Assembly (NCBI GenBank): GCA_016800925.1
Contig: JABCPU010000529.1
Coordinates: 1-41,834, forward strand
Direction: 5' to 3'
Source: Suillus spraguei
Lineage: Eukaryota; Basidiomycota; Agaricomycetes; Boletales; Suillaceae
Length of the DNA stretch: 41,834 nucleotides
This document shows, one piece after another, positions 21,233 through 32,640 of this stretch. Made by a program: the position numbers and the translations under genes. Numbering within the stretch: the first letter of the stretch is position 1; the number at the start of each line of letters is the position of its first letter. Under the pieces are notes generated by a model. The model worked only from the letters and a program-made list of their open reading frames with translations, did no database searches and was not told the DNA's origin.

Positions 21233-21586
21233 TGTTACGAACTGGGGTGGCATCACCAGCGACAGTGATAAGACACAGCCAGTCTGCTGGGAGGTTCAAC
21301 TGGATTCAAAGGAGAATGAGACTACTACAAGGAAGTGTTCTGAGTAGGATCAAGGGTTCAATCAAAGAGTTGCAACTCTAAGATGATTGGTAGAATAAAG
21401 ACTAAGGCTAAGGAGTGCTTAGACTTAGAGATGATTCAGACGACTTAGGTTGGAGACCTAAGCGAAGGATATTCAAGGTAAAACCCCGTAAGATTAAAGT
21501 GAAGTATACAAGCATAATACAACATGCTTAAATAAGCCAATATGTGCACATGGACCAAGAGAGACGTGAGAATATAAGTGCATATC
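21233..21586 (+). repeat. LTR copy A (plus orientation, 3' part missing)
   Basis: Begins TGTTACGAACTGGGGTGGC like the solo LTR at 31225 and follows it to LTR position about 354, ending in gtgcatatc. The remaining 120 bp (ccaaagaaggaaggcaact onward) are absent because an inverted LTR begins at 21587. Confidence 0.88.
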
Positions 21587-22331
21587 TGTTACAATTGTAC
21601 GTGCCCCTATTCATTTTTCTCTCGTCCTTATCTTGTATATTATGTAACATGATCCCAACTCATATGCTCAACGCATCTGTACTATAGTTGCCTTCCTTCT
21701 TTGGATATGCACTTACATTCTCACGTCTCTCTTGCATCAGGAAATTCACACATTCCTTGATGTGCCCTTATGCGGACTTATTTACACTTAACTGCCTTGG
21801 TGAAATTGAATCTACTTGTCCAAAATTTCAATGTGAATGAATTCAGAAAAAAAAAGTTGAGATATATTAATATACATGTTTTATTGTATTTCGCACTCAA
21901 AAAATATAAGATATGCCAGGTGAATGATGTGAGAGAGAGCAAACAAGTTTTGAGATAAGTGAGTTAAGCTGATTAAGCATGTTAAGGAATGTGTGAATTT
22001 CCTGATGTGGTCCGTGCGCACATATTGGCTTATTTAAGCACATTGTATTATGCTTGTATACTTCGCTTTAATCTTACGGGTTTTACCTGGAATATCCTTC
22101 GCTTAGGTCTCCAACCTAAGTCGTCTGAATCATCTCTAAGTCTAAGCACTCCTTAGCCTTAGTCTTTATTCTACCAATCATCTTAGAGTCGCAACTCTTT
22201 GATTGAACCCTTGATCCTACTCAGAACACTTCCTTGTAGTAGTCTCGTTCTCCTTTGAATCCAGTCGAACCTCCCAGCAGACTGGCTGTGTCTTATCACT
22301 GTCGCTGGTGACGCCACCCCAGTTCATAACA
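21587..22331 (-). repeat. LTR copy B (inverted, complete, interrupted by a MITE)
   Basis: Runs from TGTTACAATTG at 21587 to TTCATAACA at 22331. Removing the 273-bp MITE at 21735-22007 leaves 472 bp, matching the 473-bp solo LTR. It is in the opposite orientation to copy A, the 3' LTR and the internal coding region. It has no target duplication (atatc on the left, aaaga on the right), so simple insertion does not explain it. Confidence 0.88.
21735..22007 (+). mobile_element. MITE-like element, 273 bp with 24-bp perfect terminal inverted repeats
   Basis: Both ends carry CATCAGGAAATTC continuing to cacattcctt, an exact 24-bp match in inverted orientation. It interrupts LTR copy B between ctctcttg and tggtcc; the uninterrupted LTR reads ctcttggtcc, so only TG is duplicated. 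It is AT-rich with no coding capacity, and a truncated relative lies at 9955-10178. Confidence 0.85.
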
Positions 22332-22458
22332 AAAGATTAAAGTCTACATCGATCATTGACTATCCAGTCTTCGACCCCCCAAACCCTGATAAAGCCCTAA
22401 TGGACAGTAAGACGGTGTGTAGGCACCGAGAAAGTATAACTCACAGACGATCATCATT

Positions 22459-23284
22459 ATGACTACTACACCACCACCAAAGATTTTGAATATAAAATCG
22501 GTTTCCCAACCGCTTTTGATGGAGGTCGTGACAATTCCCTGGAATTCATCCTATCATGCAACTCATACTTCGACATCAATGAAAAGTTCTACACTACTGA
22601 CAAGCAGAAGATCATTTTCATTATGTCCTTCATGACGGAAAAATAAAATGCCAAATCTTGGAAAGAGCAATTTCTTGCTCACGCTCAATCCACCAACACT
22701 TCTGGACTGAAAGTTGGTTATGGGATGATGAAAGATTTCATGGAAAGTTTCAACGAAGCTTTCGAGCCAGTAGATTCCGTTGGAACTGCATTAACGAAGC
22801 TCAGGGATCTTAAACAAGGAAACGGCGACCTCCAAACCTACATCGCTGACTTTGAGGTGCTTGCAGCCAAGGCCATATCACCAACAATGCAACAAAGATC
22901 CAGTTCTTCCAAGATGGCCTTAACTTGGGCATCTTAACCAAACTATTCGCACCAGGCGACGTCCCAGAAGTATTCCGCAATGTTGTATCACAATGCGTCT
23001 CCATCGACAACTCTCATCAATGCCTTTTGGCATTACGAGCACGTCATGCTCCACAGAAGAAGAAGAACTATGGGAATGCATGTTACACACCCAGTCGCGA
23101 TTCAAACGTGATGGTTGTAGACCGAATCTCCGATATGGAAAGATCCGAGTGCATGAAAAAAGGACAATGCTTTGGATGCAAGAAGACAGGACACCATATT
23201 GGTAACTGCCCTGATAAGAAGAAGAAGACTCTGCTCTGTCAAACGGAAGTCAAAAAATTCAAGACGAAGAAGACGAAACTGTGA
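22459..23284 (+). pseudogene. gag: Retroelement gag (capsid plus zinc knuckle), broken
   Basis: Capsid-like sequence (NSYFDINEKFY, QTYIADFEVLAAKA) is followed by a CCHC zinc knuckle, CFGCKKTGHHIGNC, near 23168-23209, then a Lys-rich tail. The frame changes soon after the first ATG, a TAA follows MSFMTEK near 22640, and another frame change lies near 22910. The knuckle spacing C-x2-C-x4-H-x4-C is intact. Confidence 0.82.
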
Positions 23285-23308
23285 GACAAATTGTAGAGGA
23301 TTTTTAAC

Positions 23309-26300
23309 TTGAGAAACAAAGACTCGATGTATGTTTCTCCCAATGTATTACTAAGACTTGTATATGCTATAGGTGAAAGAAAAGAACTTCGTATTCCTAT
23401 CACCCTTCATTCGCGTACTCACTTAAAATCCGTCGACACTACCACCGTTATCAACTCTGGCACAGCAGGAACATTCATCTCTGAGGAGTTTGTGAAACTC
23501 CATCAAATCACATGACGAAAACTTAAAACACCATTTCAAGTTACTACTGCGGATGGAACCCTCATCAAAGGAGGGCTATCATGCATTACTGTCTCCTAGT
23601 GGTAAAAATTGATGAATGAACCATGTATGGAAAGTTCAATATCACTAAACTTGGATGAAGAGATCAAATTCTTCTGGGAATCCCGTGGTTACGCACCATG
23701 AACCCAAGTATAGATTGGGCCGCTGAAACACTTGCCCTCCCACGAACAACGAAGTCTGATAAATTGAACAAGACTTGGATACAGATCGGAAGAAGAACGG
23801 TTACCTCCTGCTTTCTTTTGCCACACCAAGAAATGGCAAAATTCAAAACTTCCGAAACTTGTTGTGCTCCTTCCATTAACATCCCTGATGAACTCATAAT
23901 TGACGAAACTTCTCCACAAGTAAAAATACCACAGTGCCCCCCATCACCTATTCCTCGTGTAGAAAAACAAAAGAACGAGTCAGAACCAGAATCTCGACCA
24001 CCCCCATCGCAACCCGTTGAACAACGACCAGCTGAGGAACAACGACAAGGAAAGTGGAAACCAGACAACGATCTCAGAGGATGAGCTCATAATATTCCAA
24101 AGTTAACCAAGTACTTTGTACCACCCAAGTTGTTTACCCCTTCCATTGAAGAAATTCCTGATCAGGACAAACCCATGACACCCACAATACCTGCTGAAGA
24201 AGATGAACAATTCAACATGATGCAAGATGTTTGGCATGCACCAGAAGTATGCGAAATTTCTTCTTATGAGCTTGGAGATGGAGAGTTCCTTGTGGAGTAT
24301 GACACCAACAGAATTAGCATGAGAATCGTCGAAGAAGTATCCATAGATACACCCCTCACATGTGATGGAACTTCCCGACTCGAACAAATCCCTAACTATT
24401 CCACAATCTCCCTTCCTCTCCCAAAATACAGTAATAAAGCTCAGGAATTCGCCACAGATGAGAAGGAAAAGAAAAGAAATCCTTCGAAGAATTGGTCCTG
24501 GAATACTTGCATGACTTTGAGGATGTCTTTGCTGAAGATGGTCTGAACAAACTACCCCCTGAATGCCCTGGTATCGATCATCGGATCAATACCAAACCTG
24601 GTTTTATCCCTCATACATCTAAGGTGTACCCGTTATCAGAAAAAGAATGCGCTGCCATCAAAATGTTTATTGATGAAAACGTTGCGAAAGGCTTCATCTC
24701 AGAATCAAAGTCACCTCAAGCTAGTGGCTTCTTCTTTGTGGGAAAGAAGAGTGGAGAATTGTGTCCCTGTCAAGATTATCGCTACATCAATGATTGGACA
24801 ATCAAGAACGCTTACCCGGTCCCACTTCCCATTTCTCTTGTCGCACACCTTCACAATGCACAATTCTTTACAAAATGGATATTCGGTACGGTTACAACAA
24901 TATTCGCATCCATCCCTGACGATCACTGGAAAGCAGCATTTACTATGGAATTCAGCCTCTTTGAACCTAACATCATGTTCTTTGGCCTTTGCAATTCCCT
25001 GGCAACTTTCCAAGCATATATGAATCGTACCTTCCAGCAAGAAATCAATGAAGGATGGATGGTTATTTACATGGATGATATCCTGATTTTCTCTACAACA
25101 ATGGCAGAACACTGTGAACGGACCAAACAAGTCTTGATGAAAATACAAAACAACACTTGTTCCTGAAACTGGAAAAATGTACCTTTGATGCAGAAGAAGT
25201 GGAATCCCTCGGAATGATAATTTGCCCTGGAAAGTTGCTATGGACACACCAAAACCAAGGGATCGCCAAATGGCCAATTCCGAAATCAGTAAAAGATGTT
25301 CAGTCATTCCTCAGCTTCTGCAACTTCTACGCACGTTCATTTCCCATTACTCCGATATTGCACGACCCCTCATCGATCTAACCAAGAAGGATACTCCCTT
25401 CCTTTGGACGACCCAATGTCAGGATACCTTCCAAGACCTTAAGGAACACTTTATAAAACAACTGGTACTTCGTAATCCAGACCCATCCCGGCAATTTGCA
25501 GTAGCAACCAATGCTTCTCTTGTAGCAACTGGAGGTGTCCTGTTGCAAACTGATGAAAATGGCATTTATCACCTATGCACCTACTTATCTCAGTCGTTAA
25601 ATCCAGCGGCGCGCAACTATCAAATTTTCGATCGGGAGTTACTTGCAGTTATCCGCGCATTAAACGAATGGCATTACTATCTTGAAGGGAGCGCCCATAC
25701 CGTCCTCATCTTCACTGATCACAAAAATCTTCTGTACTTCTGTACCGCACAGAAGTTAACTCGACGACAAGCTCATTGGCAATTGACACTGTCACTCTTT
25801 GACATTGAACTACATCATGTTGCAGGCACTAAAACTAGCTGCTCCAGATGCTCTCTCACGTCGCCCAGATCATGACGATGGTTCTCGTGATAATGAAAAC
25901 GCTGTGCTTCTTCCTGACTCCCTGTTTGTCCAGCTCCTCGATAACGATCTACTTGATGTATTGGCTACTTCTGACCCTTTGGACGACCCTGTATTCAAAA
26001 CGGCATTGCATGCAGTAGACGGTGTTTGTCTTCCTCCTATGAAGTCGGCATTGTCCGATTGGAAAATTGACCATGATGTACTCTATTTCAAGAACCGTGC
26101 TTACATTCCTCCCACTCATCGCCCCACTATCCTCGCTTGCTATCATGATCATATCACTGCTGGTCATCCTGGCCGTTTCAAGACTGCAGAACTTGTTAAA
26201 CGGGAAGCCTGGTGGCCTTCTATGGGTGCCTATATCCATAAATACGTCGAGGGTTGCGCCCTTTGTCAGCAAATGAAGTCAGATACTCACCCAGTCCGAC

Positions 26301-27374
26301 CTCCCTTGTCCCCATTCCCTCCTCCGCTACTCACCCCTTCTCGCAAATCTCTGTTGATTTGATTACCGACCTCCCTGTTTCAGGGGGCTTTGATAGTATC
26401 ATGGTCGTGGTGGACCATGGCCTTATGAAGGGGGTAATTATTATCCCTTGCCTTAAAACTGTAACTTCCGAAGGCGTAGCAAAGTTATTTTTGAAACATG
26501 TCTATCGACGGTTTGGTCTCCATGACAAAGTCATATCAGATCGAGGACCACAGTTTCTATCAAGATTCTCAAAAGAACTTGCACGACTCCTCGACTATAC
26601 TATTGCCCCATCTACCGCCTATCATCCTCAGACTGACGGACAAACTGAACGATTAAACCAAGAATTAGAAACCTATTTGTGTATCTACTGCCGCAACAAC
26701 CCTGAAGATTGGATAGAACACCTCCCTATCACTGAGTTCATTCACAATCATCAAAAACACAATGCCCGAAACGCCTCACCATTCTTTCTCATGATGGGAT
26801 ATGAACCCCGTGCCATTCCCCATTTAATCCCTGATTCTACCATACCAGCAGCAGAAGATCGAGTTTGATCCCTGCAGAAGATCCGAGAAGAAGCCATCAC
26901 ATGCCACAACATTGCTATGCAAACAATGGCAGAATGATCCCGAGGAGATAAGTACCAACCATGGAAGATCGGAGATAAGGTTTGGCTATCTGCTGCTAAT
27001 CTTAGACTCAAACTCCCATCGTGAAAGCTTGCACCAAAGCAATATGGACCTTTCCAATCACCAATGTCTTATCACCTATCACATTCATGCTCAAACTTCC
27101 TCTGCAATGGAAGATTCACCCCACCTTCTATGCTTCTGTGTTATTGTCCTATAGCGAAAACGATGTACACGGCCCAAACTTCCTTGAACCACCGCCTGAT
27201 ATCATTGAAGAAGAAGAAGAATACAAAGTAGAAGCAATTCTTTCCCATAAAGGAACTGGCAATTGCTGACGCTATCTTGTCTCCTGGAAAGGATATTCAT
27301 TGGGAGATAATGAATGGATCCCTGAAAAGAACTTAGCAAACTCCGCATGGATCCTGAATGCTTATAAAAAATGA
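23309..27374 (+). pseudogene. pol: Retroelement pol: protease, reverse transcriptase, RNase H, integrase, chromodomain; multiple frame breaks
   Basis: Domains in order: an aspartic protease at about 23368-23515, where the active-site triad reads N-S-G (Asp replaced by Asn); reverse transcriptase at 24492-25166 with the YMDD box; RNase H at about 25450-25840 (ATNASLVATGGVLL, with the usual first Asp replaced by Asn; DHKNLLYFC); integrase at about 26080-26868, with a zinc-binding region around CALCQQMK, then DDE residues in VDLITDLP, SDRGPQF and QTERLNQELE; chromodomain at about 27218-27374 ([20 protein letters not shown]). Frames change near 25155, 25370, 25850 and 26335, and a TGA interrupts the chromodomain. 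Order and chromodomain place it among chromoviruses. Confidence 0.88.
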
Positions 27375-27415
27375 CACGCCCTTTGAATTCGAACTAGCCC
27401 CACAAACTATTCGAT

Positions 27416-28484
27416 ATGACTTCCTCCGCAAACGCCTCTTTCCCTACTGCTTACATCCACCCCGTCACTGAAGAAACTTACACCACTGCCGATCAATATG
27501 ATGACCTCATCAGAAACATCGACGGAAACTCCTTTGTCGAAGCCACCCTCCTCTGCCCTGGACATGCAACCGAGATTGAAAAGATCCTTACCAGCAAGGA
27601 TGCGTTCGTCACCATCCTCCTTACCAACATCATCCGCACAGCCGCCCTCATCAAAACTCTATGTCATGACATTCAAGATGATACTATCCATCAATGAATC
27701 CTACACTGCCAGAAACGTATTCGCGCTTATGGGTTGCTTCTCCTTCCCAATTCTTTCAAGGCTGATGTTGAAACGGCTATTCACATCATGGCCGAGCGTC
27801 GAGCAGGCATGGCTAGACCTCCCTCTCTGCAAAGAGATCCACTCCCAATTCCTGCTCCTCCCACCCGTGATTCGGGCACTTGTTCTAATATCACTGCCCT
27901 TACTGGCTTACTCGCTGCTGTTCAAGAAGCCAATAATACAGCCGACGCCATCATTGGAGAACTTGAAGAAGCGACAGTTGATTCCAGAGAAGCAAGAGGA
28001 TTGGTAGCTCGCTTAATTGACACCATCCATCATTACAAAACACAACCCACACCATCCCCAGTCGATGCTACCACCATGCTTGATGAGGACACAGAACCTC
28101 CTCATCTATTTACCGAATGTTCCCACACATGAGAAAGCGGTCATAACCAAAGAACTACATAATGAGCTTGCTGAGATAATCGTGCTCGGGAGTCTTACAG
28201 CAAAAGAACTAGATAGCAAGCTCGCTGAAGTTACTGTGCTCAGTCAGCAGTTAAAAGAACTTCACATCCATCCACCCATGGTCATCCCTCATACCTTCGA
28301 CTCTACAATCCCCATCCTTGTGGAAGCTTTAGGGCCTACAACTTCCTCAGACCCAGACGAGTTGCTAGCCACAGCTGTCATGACACCAGCGCCCTCCATT
28401 TACACTATTCAAAGGAGAACAAGACTACTACAAGGAAGTGTTCTGAGAAGGATCAAGGGTTCAATCAAAGAGTTGCGACTCTAA
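27416..28484 (+). pseudogene. Extra open region downstream of the chromodomain (ORF3-like), unknown function
   Basis: Three overlapping open frames follow pol: 27416-27697 (starts MTSSANASFPTAYIHP), 27734-28132 and 28017-28484. Read together they look like one decayed protein with helical, Glu/Ala/Leu-rich stretches (VARLIDTIHHY, LHNELAEIIVLGSLTAKELD). The last frame reads straight into the 3' LTR at 28407 and stops inside it. No known retroelement domain (for example an env-like membrane segment) is visible. Confidence 0.55.
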
Positions 28485-28806
28485 GATGATTGGTAGAATA
28501 AAGACTAAGGCTAAGGAGTGCTTAGACTTAGAGATGATTCAGACGACTTAGGTTGGAGACCTAAGTGAAGGATATTCCAGGTAAAACCCAGTAAGATTAA
28601 AGTGAAGTATACAAGCATAATACAATGTGCTTAAATAAGCCAATATGTGCGCATGGACCAAGAGAGACGTGAGAATGTAAGTGCGTATCCAAAGAAGGAA
28701 GGCAACTATAGTACAGATGCGTTGAGCATATGAGTCGGGATCATGTTATGTAATATACAAGATAAGGACGAGAGGAAAATGAATAGGGCCACATACAATT
28801 ATAACA
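28407..28806 (+). repeat. 3' LTR, missing its first about 71 bp
   Basis: Homology to LTR copies A and B and the solo LTR starts abruptly at attcaaaggaga (LTR position 72) and runs to ATAACA at 28806. The TG terminus and a normal polypurine tract are not present, so the internal region is joined directly to the middle of U3. Confidence 0.85.
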
Positions 28807-29740
28807 CCACGTACACCTAGTTCCCAGCCTAGACAGTCTACCCTAGGCTCAGTTTTCCAAGAGCAGATTTCTGAAGATAGCTCCAGCTAAGTTAATCACT
28901 AGATTGGTTTAGCGGGGCTCCCAAGAACTCACACGTTATCTACCACGAAAACTAGAAAAGTTAGACCGTGTTAATCGAGGACTGGCAAGAAGTCTTATCC
29001 CAGTGTAATTGTGGTGTCATTACATTCCTTAAACATGTTTATATAAGACCCTTGGTTATCAAGACATCGGTTCTGGTGTCTACAACATCCACTCGCCTTG
29101 TTGCCAGCAAGGAAGCAATACAACAACATCTCAAGACTGCCTTGCCACACCTGCTGATTTGTCTCCCCACATATGGGGTACTTGATATAACTATATCTTA
29201 TTGCATACATCTATCCAGTGTATGCAGCTGCTCAATGACACTGTCAGCCCACCAGATCATTTTTCCCTCTTCATCTGTAAGGTCTGAAATACATAAGTCT
29301 ATTCTTATTCCACACCCTCCTTACTGGTATATATTATACAGTGATCATGAGGTTTTTGGAATTGATACTTGGCCAAAACTACCAAGTTCGCAACTATTTT
29401 CTCCAAGCAATATCAGAACATGACAATAAACCATTAGACACTTTTGAAATCTTATTTTATTGTGAGTGTACTGGTACTGTGTGAACTTCCTTGCTTACTA
29501 TGCATAGAGCTCACATTAAAAATAGCTTTCAAGCTATCCAAGAATGCCTGACCTACTTCCCCATGCCTCTCACATGCAAGTGCAGTGCTCACAGTCCTTT
29601 GGTTCTGAGTGGTGTGGCTGAGCAAGCTGCTGATGCAAAGCTACCCCAACAAATCAGATCTTCTTTCTCAAGGAGGACAGCATTATTAATGATGCAGAGA
29701 CTAAAGAAGATAAAGAACAGGAGAAATGCACTGAGTTAAT
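28807..29740. other. Flank of the retroelement; no gene recognised
   Basis: Starts with a hairpin related to the 50-bp tandem repeat left of the element (agcctag ... ctaggct near 28826-28850), suggesting the element landed in that repeat. The open frame 28968-29423 has no recognisable family features. Confidence 0.45.
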
Positions 29741-30420
29741 GTGATGACAGATATTAGCGCTGAGCTTGCAACTATTCAAACTGCATGGAAATACACACTT
29801 AACCCTGCAGCTATTGCAGTAAGTCAGCAGGGGTCCCTGAATCCTGCCATTACAAGGAGCTCCCCCAGCCCTCTTACTCCACCTATGAATATTGGCTTGG
29901 TTGTTGATGCAAGTTTTGAGCTTAACAGCAGCCTCAGTCGTGGTCCAGGTCTCAGAAATTCTGTGAATTCTGTCCAGTTTGGTGAGATGCACTTGGCACT
30001 CAACAGACTAATGGATGATGTCAAAGGCATGGCAAGTGGGAGCTTGAACCTGAGAATGCCCATGCCCATGCATATTGAGTCCATCACTGAAGGTATCAAT
30101 GCTGGGCAATTCGACAACAGCTTTGATACGAGTGACAAGTCTATGCGCACAGAGACAGACTTTGATGCATTGATGTCCATGGACAACCATGTGGTACAGC
30201 CACACGTGGCACCATCAGTGAGTTGGCTTCAGCTTTATCTCCATCTATTCTTGCATTATCTGTGCCTACTGATTGTGGGGGTATTCTTGAATCAGAAGAT
30301 GTTTATGTCAATGTTGATGGCCTGCTTGAACTAGAAGATACTGACATATTGGTGGAGATTTTGATTGTGATGACCTTTCAGAGGCCTTGACAAGTTTTCA
30401 ATACTAGACACCTTAACTTT
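29741..30420 (+). pseudogene. Unidentified decayed coding region
   Basis: The open frame 29741-30334 (starts MMTDISAELATIQTAW) has protein-like composition up to about residue 160. Near 30217 the sensible reading moves to another frame (SELASALSPSILALSVPTD, then GLLELEDTDILVEIL) that continues to about 30375. This looks like one Ser/Met-rich protein broken by one indel. No domain recognised; it may belong to a transposon. Confidence 0.35.
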
Positions 30421-30865
30421 GACTAATTTGATGCTTGATTCCCCAGATGTACCATGCACTTCTCTGTGCCCACTGGTCATCTTGACTACATGTCAACTTC
30501 TTACTGTGCCAAGGTAGTTTTAGTCCTGAACAGTGTGTTTTGCCTGACCTCCTTCAGGCAAAACCAACTTAGAGCCATCAATATCATACTTGGAATATAT
30601 GGTACATCTTGTATCTATCCGGTCCATGCAGATGCTCAACCCCACTCTCAGCACACCTGGATCCTTCAACACTCTCATCCTTATGTGAGTAAGTCCATTT
30701 GGAATTTGTTGGTTTCAAAATGACTTACCTACAAGTGCTAACGTGCACCTATGAGTCCTAGGAGGTACTTGAATTCCCTGATCTCCATCTCAAACATGTG
30801 ATGCTCCCTTGCAATCCACAGTACCATCATCGCCTATACCTTGTTTGACCAGTTTGGAGGTGCCA

Positions 30866-30892
30866 GGTGGGGGGGGGGGAGGGGGGGGGGCA
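30866..30892 (+). repeat. Poly-G tract
   Basis: Two G runs of about 10 and 11 bases separated by one A, preceded by caggt. A potential G-quadruplex on the plus strand, and also a place where length errors are likely. Confidence 0.75.
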
Positions 30893-31224
30893 GCAAGTCA
30901 GGTTGGTATTCCTGTTGGCGCTCACATAACAGCCCATGTAACATACATCAATTCCTTAAATGATGTTTGTATTGTATTCATGACTATGTGTATTACTTAC
31001 TAGTTGCCTATCAGACATTCTGAATGACATGTCATGAGGCCGTGGTTCATGTCACAAAAAGTGTTGAGCAATCTGATGATTTTTGGTGAGCAACCACTCA
31101 TCATAGAAAATAGGTACTCAACCCACCTGATTGTTCTGGTTTCCGTTTCCATTCCCATTTCCATTTCCGCCTTCTCTGACATTAACATCAGTGCAGTGAT
31201 TCATACTGTTTGATATAAGCCATC

Positions 31225-31697
31225 TGTTACGAACTGGGGTGGCGTCACAGCAACAGTGAAAAGACACAGACGGTCTGCTGGGAAGTTCCTACAATGTCCA
31301 GAAGAGGACAAGGTGAAAGTACAAGGAACGCGTTCCGAGTACAATCAAGGGTTCGGCCTCAAAGACAGGTCTAAGAGGTTCTACAAGAATAGAGACTAAG
31401 GCTAAGGAGTGCTTAGACTTAGAGACGATTCAAGACGACTTAGGTTGGAGACCTAAGCGAAGGAGATTCCAGGTAAAACCCAGTAAGATTAAAGTAAAGA
31501 ATCTACTACAAGTACAACGTGCTTAAATAGGTCAATATGTGCGCACGGGCCAAGAAAGACGTGGGGACATAAGTGCGTATCCAAAGAAGGAAGGCAACTA
31601 TAGTACAAATGTGTTAAGCATATGAGTCAGAGTCATGTTATGTAATATACAAGGTAAATGAAGCAGAAAATGGATAGGGGTACATACGATTGTAACA
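31225..31697 (+). repeat. Solo LTR, 473 bp, with perfect 5-bp target-site duplication
   Basis: Starts TGTTACGAACTGGGGTGGC and ends GATTGTAACA. It is flanked on both sides by CCATC (31220-31224 and 31698-31702). It is more diverged from copies A, B and 3' than those are from each other. Left after recombination between two LTRs of one element of the same family. Confidence 0.93.
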
Positions 31698-31860
31698 CCA
31701 TCATCAAGAGTGAATGAATGGGCTAAGCTTCATTCTTGAGCAAAATGTATCATAGTGATAATGTCAAAGTGTAATACACCAGTGATCTATTTCAAGTATT
31801 TCCAGCATTTTCCATATGAACAGAGTGGCTTATGTAAAGTCAAATGACTAAGTTTTTGAG

Positions 31861-31935
31861 TTCTTGTAGTTCAGTGGTTGCCACTGCTAGGATTATCAGG
31901 CAGCTCTTGGGTTTGAATCATAGTATTTACTTCAT
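31861..31935 (+). other. tRNA-like sequence, possible SINE head
   Basis: Carries an A-box-like tagttcagtggttg followed about 40 nt later by a B-box-like gggtttgaatcat. Stems do not fold well enough for a functional tRNA. Similar organisation to 34024-34090. Confidence 0.35.
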
Positions 31936-31997
31936 ATTCTTGCTACTGCATTCTGATATTCTACCCTGAGTAGGGTTAGAATTAGGACTTTGCGACA

Positions 31998-32640
31998 GTG
32001 GCAGTGCAGCACATGGCCTCTCCGCAGGACTGTGTGGTACCTTCAATAAATCCTGTAGGTGTAATTATTTTATCAACTTTCTCCAGCTCGTTCCAGTCAA
32101 TAATACCTCCTTCAAAGATATCTGAGACTTTGTCAGCACCTTCTTGCAAGCCATGGTGTGATTATAGAGTCTTGTTTTCAAACCTGCTAAATTCTTCAAG
32201 CAGTTCTTCATTCGTCAATGACTCTGGACCTGCAGGAAATTCATTGTCCAAGCTGCAAGAGTCGCCAGTAAGTGGAAGCACCCATGCAAAAGACCTTTGA
32301 AGTTCATTTGCTAGGGTTATGTCAAGTCCATCTTCTGGTTGAGTGTGCACATGGGCATGTTTGCGACATGTGGGCTTGCTGGCTTTGTCATCCACTTTGT
32401 GCAAGAAATTGGTGTAGCTTGCTCAGAACTTGCTAAGAGACTCAAAAGTCTGAATAGATAGGTTGCAGCATTTTACAGATTGTACCTCACCCAGACCCAG
32501 GAAATAATGCTCAACATCGGCAGCATGAGGTACAATTAAGTGGATTATGATTGTGAATGCCTTCAATGGATAGCATTCTTGCACATATTGCTTCCTCTGG
32601 TGTGACTAGGAGATCCACAGACCCCAAAGAGGTCCTTCTG
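31998..32640 (-). pseudogene. C-terminal relic of a DUF659/hAT-type transposase
   Basis: Minus strand, over several frames: HAADVEHYFLGLGEVQSVK and NLSIQTFESL near 32440-32545, ASYTNFLHKVD, then RKHAHVHTQPEDGLDITLAN, ELQRSFAWVLPLTGDS and AGPESLTNEELLEEFSRFE (32168-32390), and IIDWNELEKVDK near 32075-32110. The order matches the C-terminal dimerisation part of hAT-like transposases with DUF659 in basidiomycetes (HAADVERLFSNLGGVQ-type motif). Stops and frame changes make it inactive. Confidence 0.6.

Larger units (their letters stand above)
21233..28806 (+). mobile_element. Decayed Ty3/gypsy retrotransposon (chromovirus) with rearranged LTRs
   Basis: Outer ends are TGTTAC at 21233 and ATAACA at 28806, flanked by CCATG (21228-21232) and CCACG (28807-28811), a probable 5-bp target duplication with one change. 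Internal order is gag, protease, reverse transcriptase, RNase H, integrase, chromodomain, then an extra open region. Many frame breaks and altered catalytic residues show that it cannot move by itself. Left end organisation is abnormal (see separate LTR entries). Confidence 0.88.

Noticed and set aside
21097..21381. Open frame across the 50-bp hairpin repeats and LTR start
   Set aside because: It is translated tandem repeat running into LTR sequence with no conserved protein features.
21587..22331. LTR copy B as a simple solo-LTR insertion into copy A
   Set aside because: No target duplication at its ends, and the remaining 3' part of copy A does not resume after it.
23664..24387. Minus-strand open frames over the retroelement pol region
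   Set aside because: They lie opposite the recognisable pol linker and have no domain features of their own.
31861..31935. Functional tRNA gene
   Set aside because: A-box and B-box resemblance only; the acceptor and T stems do not pair.
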